Shown piece after piece: positions 45,431-55,300 of a stretch of 64,000 nt of DNA; the stretch's first letter is position 1, and the number at the start of each line of letters is the position of its first letter. Under the pieces are notes generated by a model. That model was given only the letters and a program-made list of their open reading frames with translations, was not told where the DNA came from and ran no database searches. The position numbers were made by a program, and so were the translations under genes. This DNA is from CAZOEL01 sp964578835 (GTDB lineage Bacteria > Desulfobacterota > Syntrophobacteria > Syntrophobacterales > Syntrophobacteraceae), in assembly GCA_964578835.1 (NCBI GenBank), contig CAZOEL010000021.1, positions 23,436 through 87,435 of the forward strand. The letters run 5' to 3'.

Positions 45431-45725
45431 CACAAACAATCCAATTCATACTCGAGCCGCTGATTTCTATATAAAAACATATAAGCATTTCGCAATTCCC
45501 GCGCCACTTCGGCTTTTCAGACCTTTCTTGCGTCAGGGCAAGGCGTTGCAGAATCCTTTGAGCCTACAGATTTTGTTGCTTTCCATGACTGTCCAGCACT
45601 TCAATTCTCGCGCGTGGAGTGTTATTTTTAATAGCTTGTACAAGACAGTCGAGCTCATAATTGAAGTCTTCATCCGGTCGCCGCTTCCGCATCCAAATCG
45701 AGCAGGATTTCGAAAGGACTATCCA

Positions 45726-46781
45726 ATGAACATTTTCAAAAGAAAGAAAACGCTCACAAGCCTTGCGCGGACGTGTGGCTGAGCGGCAAAAATAGGCCCG
45801 ACGGTTCTGTCGGACGCGATCAAGGGTCTTCCCGCCCCTAACGACCCAAATCTTCTCGTTGGCTTCGAATCAAACGATGACGCTGCAGTCTATCGACTGA
45901 CCGACGGACTTGCGCTCATTTCAACCGTTGATTTCATAACTCCTCCCGTAGACGATCCCGTATGGTTTGGCCGCATAGCCGCGGCAAATTCCCTCTCGGA
46001 TGTCTACGCGATGGGCGGGCGCCCCCTCACTGCTCTCAATCTTGTCATGTTCCCTTCGAAAAAGCTCAGTCACGAAATCCTGAGGGAAATCTTGCGCGGA
46101 GGCTACGAAAAGGTGGCTGAAGCGGGCGCAAGTCTAGCCGGAGGACATTCCGTCGATGATGAGGAGCCAAAATACGGTCTCGCCGTGACCGGAGTTGTAT
46201 CGCCCGATCGGGTCCTCACCAATACGGGAGCGGTTCCCGGGGACGCACTGATCTTGACCAAGCCCCTGGGTACGGGAGTATTGTTCAACGCCTGCAGATC
46301 CGGGAAACTGCCCTGGCCTGATTTAGAGCCGCTTCTGACGGAAGTCGCAGCGCTCAACCGCAACGCTCTTGAAGTCGCTCTACGCTTTGATATCCATGCA
46401 TGCACGGACATCACCGGTTTTGGCATTCTGGGACACGGCCTGGAGATGGCTTCCGGCAGCGGAGTCCGCATCGAATATTCATTCACAGACCTCCCCTTCT
46501 ACCCGTATGCCCTGGAAATGTATGGAAAGGGCGAGACAACCGGAAGCAACAAAGCCAACAGGGATCTCGTCCGCACCTATCTTGACTTGTCATCGAAGAA
46601 GCTAAGCCGTGCGGAAGAGGAGATCCTTTTCGATCCGCAGACATCCGGAGGCCTGCTCTTGGCCGTGGCTCCGGAGCAGGCGGATGATCTAATTAGAGAG
46701 CTTCACGCCGCCGGAACGACCTCGGCGCGGAGGATCGGAGGGGTGATGCAGAGCGGCGCGCCCGGCATCTCCATCAAATAG
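45726..46781 (+). CDS. selD: Selenide, water dikinase, itself a selenoprotein
   Basis: SelD makes selenophosphate from selenide and ATP for Sec and selenouridine synthesis. The ATG at 45726 (AAAGGA upstream) opens a frame whose codon 19 is TGA (45780-45782), then continues to 46781, 351 residues with Sec. The TGA falls in the active-site motif: CG-U-AAKIGP, where other SelD proteins have Cys or Sec followed by x-x-K. NDDAAVY, AANSLSDVYAMGG and GGHSVDDEEPKYGL are family motifs. A hairpin with GU in its loop follows the UGA. Automatic callers would start at 46011 and lose the catalytic end. A cysteine desulfurase gene follows at 56 bases. Confidence 0.95.
45798..45813 (+). promoter_or_regulatory. 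SECIS-like hairpin in selD
   Basis: CCGAC (45798-45802) pairs with GTCGG (45809-45813) around loop GGTTCT, 15 bases after the UGA. The loop has the G and U that SelB contacts in known bacterial SECIS elements, and its tip is about 21 bases from the UGA, in the expected range. Confidence 0.7.
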
Positions 46782-46837
46782 CTTGTTCGCAAACGGAGAG
46801 ACAGAGCAAGAGCAAAATGGACAAGGAGAAAGAACCA

Positions 46838-47971
46838 ATGGAGCCGATCTATCTAGACTATAACGCCACCACCCCTATCGATCCTCGAGTAGCCAAAGCT
46901 ATGCTGCCCTTCATCCATGAACATTTTGGAAATCCTTCAAGCAGCCACGCCTTCGGCGCAGCGGCAAAGAAGGCCGTAGAGAGGGCTCGAAGCCGGACAG
47001 CCGAATTGCTTCGTTGCCGCACTGAGGAGGTAGTCTTCACGAGCGGAGGATCGGAATCCAACAATTACGCCATAAAGGGCGTCGCCCGAGCCAATCGCCA
47101 CAAGGGAAAGCATATCATAACATCCTCCGTTGAGCATCCCGCCGTTACCGAAGTCTGCCGTTATCTGGAAAGAGAGGGCTTCGAGACAACATATATCCCC
47201 GTGGACGGCTACGGCCTTGTCGATCCCGCACGGGTCGAGGAAGCGATTACCGAGCAGACCATCCTCATTACCATTATGCATGCCAATAACGAAGTGGGGA
47301 CGATCGAGCCCATCCGGGAAATAGCGCGAATCGCCCGTCGGCGTGGAGTGCTCACGCACACGGACGCAGCTCAGTCGGTGGGCAAGATTCCCGTTCATGT
47401 CGACGATCTCGGGGTCGATCTTTTATCCATGGCGGGCCACAAGCTCTATGCGCCCAAAGGCGTTGGAGCGCTCTACATTCGAGACGGCGTCGAGTTGGAA
47501 AAGATTATGCATGGGGCCGGCCATGAGATGAACCGAAGGGCTGGAACGGAAAACGTCATCGAAATAGTCGGACTGGGCGAAGCGTGCGCAATGATTACCG
47601 AGGATCTTCCCTCTTACCAGGAGCGCATGCTGGAAATGCGGGACAGGTTGGAGTCGGGCCTCAAAACAAAATTCCCAACCATTCGCGTAAACGGACACCC
47701 TCAAAACCGATTGCCCAACACCTCCAGCCTAGGCTTCCGAGGACTCGAAGCAACGGCGGTTCTTTCCAGAGCGACAAAAATCGCCGCTTCTGCAGGATCG
47801 GCCTGCCATAGCGATCGGCTTGAGATTTCATCGGTCCTCAAAGCCATGGACACGCCTGTGGAGTTTGCAATGGGAACGATACGCTTTTCGGTCGGCCGTT
47901 ATACATCAGGCGAGGATATCGACCGCGCGCTGGATGAAATCGCACAGGTCGTCGAACAATTGAGTCATTGA
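46838..47971 (+). CDS. Cysteine desulfurase (NifS/IscS family)
   Basis: The 377-residue PLP enzyme starts MEPIYLDYNATTP after AAGGAGAAAG; an ATG seven codons earlier is less likely. The PLP Lys is in SMAGHKLYAPKG and the persulfide Cys in SAGSACHS. It takes sulfur (or selenium) from cysteine (or selenocysteine). Its place right after selD suggests that it supplies selenium to SelD (inference, known for NifS-like proteins in vitro). No iscU or thiI gene is nearby. Confidence 0.92.
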   Translation: MEPIYLDYNATTPIDPRVAKAMLPFIHEHFGNPSSSHAFGAAAKKAVERARSRTAELLRCRTEEVVFTSGGSESNNYAIKGVARANRHKGKHIITSSVEHPAVTEVCRYLEREGFETTYIPVDGYGLVDPARVEEAITEQTILITIMHANNEVGTIEPIREIARIARRRGVLTHTDAAQSVGKIPVHVDDLGVDLLSMAGHKLYAPKGVGALYIRDGVELEKIMHGAGHEMNRRAGTENVIEIVGLGEACAMITEDLPSYQERMLEMRDRLESGLKTKFPTIRVNGHPQNRLPNTSSLGFRGLEATAVLSRATKIAASAGSACHSDRLEISSVLKAMDTPVEFAMGTIRFSVGRYTSGEDIDRALDEIAQVVEQLSH

Positions 47972-48027
47972 AAATCGGCGAGAATCGGCGCTCCCGTATT
48001 CCGTCAATCACGCTTTTCGGTTCTCGG

Positions 48028-48576
48028 CTATAGACGAATGATGAAGCTTTCTCTAAGGTGAAAATCCGCCTTTTCGCCGCAGTGGATCAGCGCCCAGTAG
48101 AACGACGGCCCGCCGTCTGAACCGCTTACGACGGCGCTCACCCCAACATCCAGGCTTTCATCGGGTCTGACGATATCAGAAAGGACCGCATCGAGGGAAA
48201 GAGACAAGGAATCAGGCCGATTCTCTATGACAAAAGGAAGAGAAGCATAGGCCCTCTCCTCCTCCATCCCGATGCGATATGTCTCAAAGCGGTAAACATT
48301 CCAATGTCCCGCCGGAGAAAGATTGAATTCCCAGTACCTTGAATCGCCCACAACCGCCAGGAAGAGCTCAAAGCACGTCTCTTCCCACAGTCCGTCCTTT
48401 CTTGCCGGCGCATCGGAAGCCGCAGGGATGAAAATCCCGCCGGTCGAACCCGAGAGCGAATAGCGGATGGAAAGCGTTTCAGAGCTTCTGGCTATGTCTC
48501 CATTTATCTCATATTGCAGCGGAGGGCTTTCCGCCACGCGAAACGGCCTCAGCGAAAATCTCTGCACAAAATTCAT
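48028..48576 (-). CDS. DOMON-like / CBM9-like domain protein
   Basis: The 182-residue beta-rich soluble protein resembles the DOMON-like family found beside sugar-related genes (LWEETCFELFLAV, YWEFNLSPAGHWNVYRF). There is no signal peptide. Its start overlaps the stop of the phosphotransferase-like gene by four bases (48573-48576), so the two are coupled. A ligand-binding role for sugars is possible but not shown. Confidence 0.75.
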   Translation of the reverse strand: MNFVQRFSLRPFRVAESPPLQYEINGDIARSSETLSIRYSLSGSTGGIFIPAASDAPARKDGLWEETCFELFLAVVGDSRYWEFNLSPAGHWNVYRFETYRIGMEEERAYASLPFVIENRPDSLSLSLDAVLSDIVRPDESLDVGVSAVVSGSDGGPSFYWALIHCGEKADFHLRESFIIRL

Positions 48577-49688
48577 CGAACATCCTTGATGACGCCGCGA
48601 ATCACCTTTTCAAGAGATTCGATGCTCTCGACAAGCTTAAATTGGACGAGCGCTCTCAGGAGATTATGCTCCTCATGCTTCGCCTTGAAATAGACGCTTC
48701 CTTCCAGATAATCGGTGAAAAACCTCAGCCCCAGTTCAAAAGGAATCAGGCGGATCGCATCGAAGAAATACTCATAATCCTTTTCGGTTAGAAAAGCTCT
48801 TGCATGAGAAATATAGCCCTGCAAAACCGCTCTGCAAATATCGGGATCGAACCGGACTTCCTCCCACGATTCGGTCTCTTCTCCCAGAAGATTGCAGCCC
48901 GATCGAAGGCAGTCGCCGATGTCATAGTGGACCAGACCCGGCTTGACCGTATCGAGGTCGATCATGGCAACAGCCAGCCCTGTCGTAGTATCAAACAGGA
49001 TATTATTGACTTTCGGATCTCCATGGATCGTGCGAAAAGAAAGCTCGTTTTTTGCCGCGGCGTCCTCCAGAACGCTAGCCCATTTCCTTCTTCGGCTTAT
49101 GAACTTGGCGGCATAATCTATTTCGGGAGTATTAGCGACGGGCGCACCGGACGACACCTGATCGTAGTGACTGAGATAGATCGGCGTGACATGAAATCCC
49201 TTCAGAGTGTCCGCCATTCTTTCAACCGGCAGATCGCTCACAAGATTATGAAAGATTCCCAGGGCGCAACCGATTTCTCCGGCATGCTTCATGCCCAGGA
49301 TCGTGTCAAAAGACTCGGATGATTCGATGAAGCTTATGGCGCGCCAGAACGATCCGCAGGAATCCATCCAGTAATCTTCGCCATTGCGAGTCGACAGTAT
49401 GCGAGGCGTCTCCCATCGACGGAGCTTGCCGTCCGAGAGCCGACACAGCCGTTCCGTCACATGGTCGGTCAAAACCCGCAAGTTCTGCATGAGAAGCTCT
49501 GGTTTGCGGAACACTTGCGTATTGATGCGCTGAAGGATAAATCTCTTTTCCAGGCAGGAGCCGACGCTTACCAGGAATGTATCGTTGACGTTGCCGCTCC
49601 CGAACGGAACGACAACTGCAACACTTTCCCCTGAGCAAAAGCGTCTGGCGACGGTGGCGAGATCTTCCAAAGGATAATCTTTCAACAA
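48573..49688 (-). CDS. Aminoglycoside/choline phosphotransferase-family kinase
   Basis: The 371-residue protein has the APH-type kinase fold with the catalytic loop HGDPKVNNILFD and the metal-binding Asp in MIDLDTVKPG. Substrates in this family include choline, sugars and aminoglycosides; members close to DOMON-like genes often act on sugars such as N-acetylhexosamine (inference). The start is a TTG with no clear ribosome binding site, so the exact N-terminus is uncertain. It lies 26 bases after the secreted protein gene. Confidence 0.85.
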   Translation of the reverse strand: MLKDYPLEDLATVARRFCSGESVAVVVPFGSGNVNDTFLVSVGSCLEKRFILQRINTQVFRKPELLMQNLRVLTDHVTERLCRLSDGKLRRWETPRILSTRNGEDYWMDSCGSFWRAISFIESSESFDTILGMKHAGEIGCALGIFHNLVSDLPVERMADTLKGFHVTPIYLSHYDQVSSGAPVANTPEIDYAAKFISRRRKWASVLEDAAAKNELSFRTIHGDPKVNNILFDTTTGLAVAMIDLDTVKPGLVHYDIGDCLRSGCNLLGEETESWEEVRFDPDICRAVLQGYISHARAFLTEKDYEYFFDAIRLIPFELGLRFFTDYLEGSVYFKAKHEEHNLLRALVQFKLVESIESLEKVIRGVIKDVR

Positions 49689-49714
49689 TGCTTTTCTGAA
49701 ACAAAGCGACTGCT

Positions 49715-50662
49715 TCAGCGCGCTGAGCCCATTCCACTATCGTCGTTGCGATTGCCGCCCGTTTGATCGCTGGAAGCTCCCCAGCCAAAAATCGTTTTCC
49801 ATTTGGCTCTTTTGGGGCCATCCTCATTCTCTTTGGGATCTGAGCCCCCGTAGATGTTCACGCTATACTGAGGTCCGTATCTACTCAACTCCTGAGCGCT
49901 CACTCCCACACGCTCGGAAAGGTCTTCGACGGAGCCTTTCAGCTCAATGACGTCCAATGCTGCAGAAGCGATCTTCCTGTCGGATACTCCCTTCTTCTTC
50001 GCCACGGCGATCACCCGAACGAAGTCGTTGGGCCTCGGAGTGAAATAATTATGTCTGATTCCCGAAAGAACGACCTGTTCAGCAAGATCGGAATCGAATC
50101 GCATTTGTTTTAGAGACGCCAGAATGTCGACACCTCTTGTCAAAGCGGGCAAAGACGCAGCGGGAGCTTCTTCAAATACCCGTTCAAGGTCATTCTGTGA
50201 GAGACCGCAATAAAGACTCTCGGTCAGACGGACCAAGTATTCGTCAGGAATTGAATCGCTTTTTTGTCCTCTTTTCTTGAGGTATCCTCCGACAAGCGAT
50301 CTTGTGAGGCGATAATTATCGATTTTTTTCGTAATCACCTGCTCGATTGCAGAAGGTTTGGCCCGTTTGATAATCCCCTCTTCAATCTTGCTGATCATCG
50401 GCTGAAGAGGAATGCCTTCGTTTTGAGCCTGAGCGAGGAGACGCAACAAATCAGCCATGGCCGAAGGCTGAAACTGCTTTTCATACCCGAGTATCATCAA
50501 GCTATTGACGGTCGCAGGCGGTATTCCGGCAGTCTGCGCCTCTTCCATGGCCACGGCAAGCTTTCTATCGCTATCCTGGGCGAATACTCCAACGACGCTT
50601 CCCCAAAGGAGCGCAAAGACCATGAGCGCACTCACGCACAGACTCTCGAATGGCCTTTTCAT
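49715..50662 (-). CDS. Secreted helical protein of unknown function
   Basis: The product of about 315 residues has an N-terminal signal peptide (SALMVFALLWGSVVGVFA then QDSD). The mature part is helical with repeated short units. No known family is recognised. The ATG at 50662 is chosen for the signal peptide. It lies about 120 bases after the ECF sigma factor gene and is probably co-transcribed with it, suggesting an envelope protein under the control of that sigma factor. Confidence 0.65.
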   Translation of the reverse strand: MKRPFESLCVSALMVFALLWGSVVGVFAQDSDRKLAVAMEEAQTAGIPPATVNSLMILGYEKQFQPSAMADLLRLLAQAQNEGIPLQPMISKIEEGIIKRAKPSAIEQVITKKIDNYRLTRSLVGGYLKKRGQKSDSIPDEYLVRLTESLYCGLSQNDLERVFEEAPAASLPALTRGVDILASLKQMRFDSDLAEQVVLSGIRHNYFTPRPNDFVRVIAVAKKKGVSDRKIASAALDVIELKGSVEDLSERVGVSAQELSRYGPQYSVNIYGGSDPKENEDGPKRAKWKTIFGWGASSDQTGGNRNDDSGMGSAR

Positions 50663-50785
50663 ATGTATTTCCCAATGACAAGCCAACTTTTCAGCTCCGT
50701 GAATCCTTCGCCTTTGAAGAATGTCTATCAAATCCGCGCTGAAGCGCCCAACCTCAGACTGCTCCTCAACAACCGCTCACCATGT

Positions 50786-51397
50786 TTACCGATTCTTTGA
50801 CGGAATGGTTACTTTCTTCTTCGAAGAAGAGCCTTTTTTACATTCATTGTTACTTTCATCCAATATTTCCCTCAAACGCAGCAGTCCCCGATGGACTCGC
50901 ATTTTGGCCCCGCTCAGCGAAAGGCCGAGCGCCTCCGCGATCTCATCCATGGAAAGCTCTTCATGATACCGCAGCACAACGGCTTCCCGGTAATCGACGG
51001 GAAGCCGACTGAGAGCCTCATTGAGGCGCTCTAATTCAAACTGGTTACAGATGGCGTCTTCCTGAGGCGCGGGGTAATGAAGCTGGGATTCAGAGTCACA
51101 ATCTTCAATAGGTACAGATAGATAAGCTTTATTCTGGCGAAGGAAATTCCTGGAATGGTTCAAGCCGATCGTATAAATCCACGGGTAGAAGTTCTTTCCC
51201 TTCTGAAAACAGTGCAACTTTTCATAGGCTTTGATAAAGGCTTCCTGGGTCAGGTCCGCCGCATCGGCTTGCGACCCGGTCATGCGAAACATCAGGTTGA
51301 ATATGCGTTTTTGGTAACGAGCGATAAGAATGGCATACGCATCCACATCACCGGCCAAGACAGCGGAAATTACTTTCTGGTCGCCCGCGTCATCCAT
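50786..51397 (-). CDS. ECF-type RNA polymerase sigma factor
   Basis: The 203-residue sigma-70 family protein has region 2 (YQKRIFNLMFRMTGSQADAADLTQEAFIKAYEKL) and region 4 (LPVDYREAVVLRYHEELSMDEIAEALGLS). It is of the RpoE/ECF size. The Lys/Ser-rich tail is short. A typical anti-sigma gene is not directly next to it. The glycogen-binding-domain lipoprotein gene lies just upstream, and a membrane protein with the same domain and an anti-sigma-like layout is at 60679. Confidence 0.9.
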   Translation of the reverse strand: MDDAGDQKVISAVLAGDVDAYAILIARYQKRIFNLMFRMTGSQADAADLTQEAFIKAYEKLHCFQKGKNFYPWIYTIGLNHSRNFLRQNKAYLSVPIEDCDSESQLHYPAPQEDAICNQFELERLNEALSRLPVDYREAVVLRYHEELSMDEIAEALGLSLSGAKMRVHRGLLRLREILDESNNECKKGSSSKKKVTIPSKNR

Positions 51398-51471
51398 CAG
51401 CCGATCCTATTTCCCCGCTCTTTTGTTTATAGAGCATTTCTGAGCGCATCTACCCACGGACGGCCGAGCCC

Positions 51472-51873
51472 TCATTCAACGATCAGAACAGAATTTCTGG
51501 TCTTTGACCCGAAACCGGATTTTTCAGAAAGAGCGGCTTTCGGATCCGGCTCCCAGTTCTTACCGTTGACGACAAAAACGTATTCATATCGCCCCGCAGG
51601 CAGTTGTATGCCGAGATTCCATATTTTGCCGGAACGCTCCATGCAATGCGCCTCTGACGACCATTGGTTAAAACTTCCGGCAACGCAAACCGACTTCGCT
51701 TTGGCGTTCTCGTAGACAAACTGCACAGTTCTCTCAACCACAGGAACTGGACACTCCTGAACATCGAGAGCAGCGCACCCGCAGAGGATACATGAAACGA
51801 AAGCCATCGCCAGCACACAGCAGCAGGCTCTCTTTCGTCTTCTGGTCGCGCTTTCGGGCATATGGCATGGCAT
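51472..51873 (-). CDS. Lipoprotein with glycogen-binding (AMPK-type CBM48) domain
   Basis: The product of about 133 residues has a Lys/Arg-rich start, a signal segment and lipobox SCILCGC. A single domain follows (SVCVAGSFNQWS, LPAGRYEYVFVVNG) typical of the glycogen-binding domain of AMPK beta or the isoamylase N-terminus. The start at ATG 51873 is likely (GGAAG upstream); another ATG is four codons downstream. It is upstream of the ECF sigma gene at 75 bases, in the same direction. The C-terminal domain is clearly homologous to that of the protein at 60679. Confidence 0.8.
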   Translation of the reverse strand: MPCHMPESATRRRKRACCCVLAMAFVSCILCGCAALDVQECPVPVVERTVQFVYENAKAKSVCVAGSFNQWSSEAHCMERSGKIWNLGIQLPAGRYEYVFVVNGKNWEPDPKAALSEKSGFGSKTRNSVLIVE

Positions 51874-51999
51874 GGTCTTATTTCTTCCCACCAATATACA
51901 AAAATATGACGCATCAATTCTCAAAGAAGGCGTAGCTCGCATAAAAGCTCGATCTCCCTTCGACCGAGCCATTACTGTTAAACTTTTCGCTCAGCCTTG

Positions 52000-52233
52000 T
52001 CAATACAAGAGTATTTCGCATCTTAGGATGACAATCTCCCAGCAGGCGCGACGCCTACAGCGCGAAGATTGCGATCGCATTGCCAATAGCGGAAAGAACG
52101 ATCCAGCCGCCCGAGCTTCGGGAAGCTCTTCCGGTAAACCATCACATCCTCAGCCAGGACAGATAACTCCATCTTGCACGAATTCTTCCAAAACTGCGGC
52201 TTTGCCCAGTTTCAGCAGGAGTCGATCTGGCAT
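52000..52233 (-). CDS. Weak candidate for a fourth UGA-containing ORF
   Basis: An ATG at 52233 follows GAGGAATCA. The frame reads MPDRLLLKLGKAAVLEEF... to CPG, TGA (52152-52150), GCDGLPEELPEARAAG, and on to TGA at 52002, 77 residues if the TGA is Sec. CPG-U-GC would be a plausible redox motif. A short hairpin, GGAA-GAGC-TTCC, lies at a suitable distance, but it is weak and has no GU loop. The C-terminal part (RCRRRACWEIVIL) is unconvincing. It lies in the 51874-52350 gap, divergent from the hybrid kinase; nothing else is seen there. Confidence 0.3.
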
Positions 52234-52350
52234 TGATTCCTCGCAATCGTATGTAACGAATATCCAGCTAGTGTTTTGGCGCTCAATAATGTTAAATTGC
52301 GGTTCTAAATCTCCGCGATTTTTACATACCCAAACCGAAAAAGGCAGATA

Positions 52351-55300
52351 ATGAAACTGTTTCGCTATCATTCGTTGGAGTTACGCAAGCAGCTAATATT
52401 ATTCCTTCTAGTGGTCTTCATCCCTGTCCTGGCTATCTTGCTCTTCACTGGATACAGGCAACATCAACATACTCTGAGAGATATTGAAGACAACGCCAAT
52501 CAACTGATTCGTTTGTTCGTCGAAGAGCAGCTGCATATCATCAACCAGACCAACCAGTTGCTCAATGTGATATCCCATGTTCCCGCGGTGCGGGATCTCG
52601 ATCTTCCATCCTGCAATGCGTTCCTGCGAATGGTTCATAAGGAGAATCCTCAGTATTCCACAATTGTGGTGGCCAACAGAGAGGGAATCATTGAATGCTG
52701 CGCGATCCCGCTAAAGCAGCCTATTGACGTTAAGGATCGCACTTGGTTTCAACGGGTTAGTGAAAACAAGGAATTTGTTATTGATAATTTCCTCATTAGC
52801 CGCTCGGCCAAAAAGGCGTCTCTTCCCTTTGCATTCCCCGTCCTGGATGACGAGAATCAACTTATCGCCGCTGTGGGAGCAGCTTACGACCTGGTTAATT
52901 ACCGCGACATCTTCTCGAGAATCTCCCTGCCAGACGCCTCCGTTATTTTCGTCGCCGACAGAGACAACGTTTTGCTCTATCAATCGAATGACGGAGATGA
53001 GCATATCGGAAAGATTCTAAAAGAGTCTAGAGGCTTCGAGATTCCCGGGACAAATAAAGGCAAATTCGTTGTTAACGACTTTGATGGAGTGAAGCGCGTC
53101 TACTGGTTTGAGAGGGTTTGTGTGGGAAACGAAACCAATCAAGTCACCATTGCGATAGGCGTTTCCGAGCAGGCCATCTACTCTGAACCCAAGCGCATGT
53201 TGACTATCAATCTCTCTCTGCTGACCGTCCTCGCATCGCTGAGCTTCGTCATTGCCTGGTTTTTCGGCAAGAAGCGCCTCCTCGATCCCGTCAACCTCCT
53301 GGTCAATAAGACGCGTCACGTACAAAAAGGAGACTTGAGTCCTTCAAATGCAAAGGGCTTGCTGCCTGGCGAGCTCAGCATTCTGGCCCAGGCGTTTGAC
53401 GAGATGCTGAGCAATCTATCCCAAAGAGAAATGGAGCGCGATAAGGCCCTCGATGCGTTGAGAAGTGAGATCGTCCGGCACAAGGAGGCAGTGGCGGCAT
53501 TGAGTGAGCGGGAAGAGCGCTTGAGGATTCTTTTCGAACAGGCGGCAGACGCCATTTATGTCTCGAGGAAGGACGGACGCCTGTTCAAAGTAAATGAGCA
53601 GGCATGTCAGGCGACTGGATATACAAAGGAGGAGTTGCTCAGCCTGAGCGTAATGGATGTGGATGCCCAGATCCCATCATCTGCACAATTTAATGAGCTT
53701 GCCCAAAACCTCGCTCACGGTCATCCGGTCACCATGGAGTCGGCGCACCGTCGAAAGGACGGATCGACCTTCCCCGTCGAAGTTACGATTGCCCTGCTCC
53801 AGACCCACGATGGCCCCCATCTGCTTGGCATCGCCCGCGACATTACGCATCGGAAGGAGGCCGAAAGGACGCTGCGAGAAAGCGAAGAGAAGCTGAGCAG
53901 CATTCTGAGCGCCGCCCACATAGGGATCGGACTCGTGGTCGACCGTGTCATCATGACGGTCAACAATCATCTGTGCGCCATGACGGGATATTCACAGGAC
54001 GAGCTGCTTTATAAAAGCTCCCGGATGCTTTATCCCTCAGAGGAGCACTATGAGGAGGTCGGCAGGGAGAAGTACAGGCAGATCGACGAAAAGGGCGTTG
54101 GAACCGTCGAGACGAAGTGGCTGCGCAAGGACGGCTCCATCATAGACGTCCTCTTGAGCTCGACTCCGCTCCGAAGGGATGATCTCTCCGCCGGGGTTAC
54201 CTTTACCGCCCTTGACATCACCGAGCGCAAGCGCGCCGAGGAGGCGCAAATGAAACTGCGAAAACAGCTGGCCAGCGCTTTGGAAATCGCCCATCTCGGC
54301 CCCTGGGAGTATGATATCGCCGGCGACCTGTTCACATTCAACGATCATTTCTACAGGATCTTTCGCACGTCAGCCAAGCGCGCGGGAGGATACTCCATGT
54401 CGTCTGACGAGTACTGCTCGCGGTTTGTACACCCTGAGGACACGCATCTTGTTGCGGAAGAGACCCGGAAAGCAATAGAAACAAAGGACCCGCACTTCAG
54501 CCGAAAGATCGAGCACCGCATGTTGTACGAAGACGGCTCCGTAGGCTACATAAGCGTGCAGTTCTTCATCGTGAAGGATTTTCAGGGCAGAACAATCAAG
54601 ACCTACGGCGTGAATCAAGACATTACCGAGCGCAGGCTTGCCGAAGAGGAGCGGGAAACTTTACAGGCGCAACTAAGCCAGGCCCAAAAAATGGAATCCG
54701 TGGGAAGACTCGCGGGCGGGGTGGCCCACGATTTCAACAATATGCTTGGAATCATCCTTGGCCATGTAGAAATGATACTGGATGAAGTGGGTCCAAGCCA
54801 GCCGATCTTTTCCGACCTGCAGGAGATCCAGAAGGCGGCCAGACGTTCCGCCGAACTGACGCGACAACTGCTGGCCTTTGCGCGAAAACAGACCATTTCT
54901 CCAAGAGTGCTTGATCTGAACGAGACCGTCGAGGGGGTGCTTAAAATGCTTCGACGCCTCATTGGCGAAAACATCGATCTGGAGTGGATGCCGGGCGGCA
55001 ACCCGTGGCGTATCAAGATGGACCCGACCCAGATCGATCAAGTGCTGACCAATCTTTGCGTCAACGCCAGAGACGCCATAGACGGGGTGGGCAAGATTTC
55101 CATCGAGACGGGGAACGTCTCTTTTGACGAGGCTTACTGCGCCGAGCACCCGGAATTTACCCGGGGAGAGTATGTGCTGCTTTCTGTTAGCGATACCGGC
55201 TGCGGCATGCGCAAAGAGACTCTCGGTAAGCTTTTTGAGCCCTTTTTTACGACTAAGGAATTGGGAAAAGGAACAGGCCTTGGACTGGCGACGGTTTATG

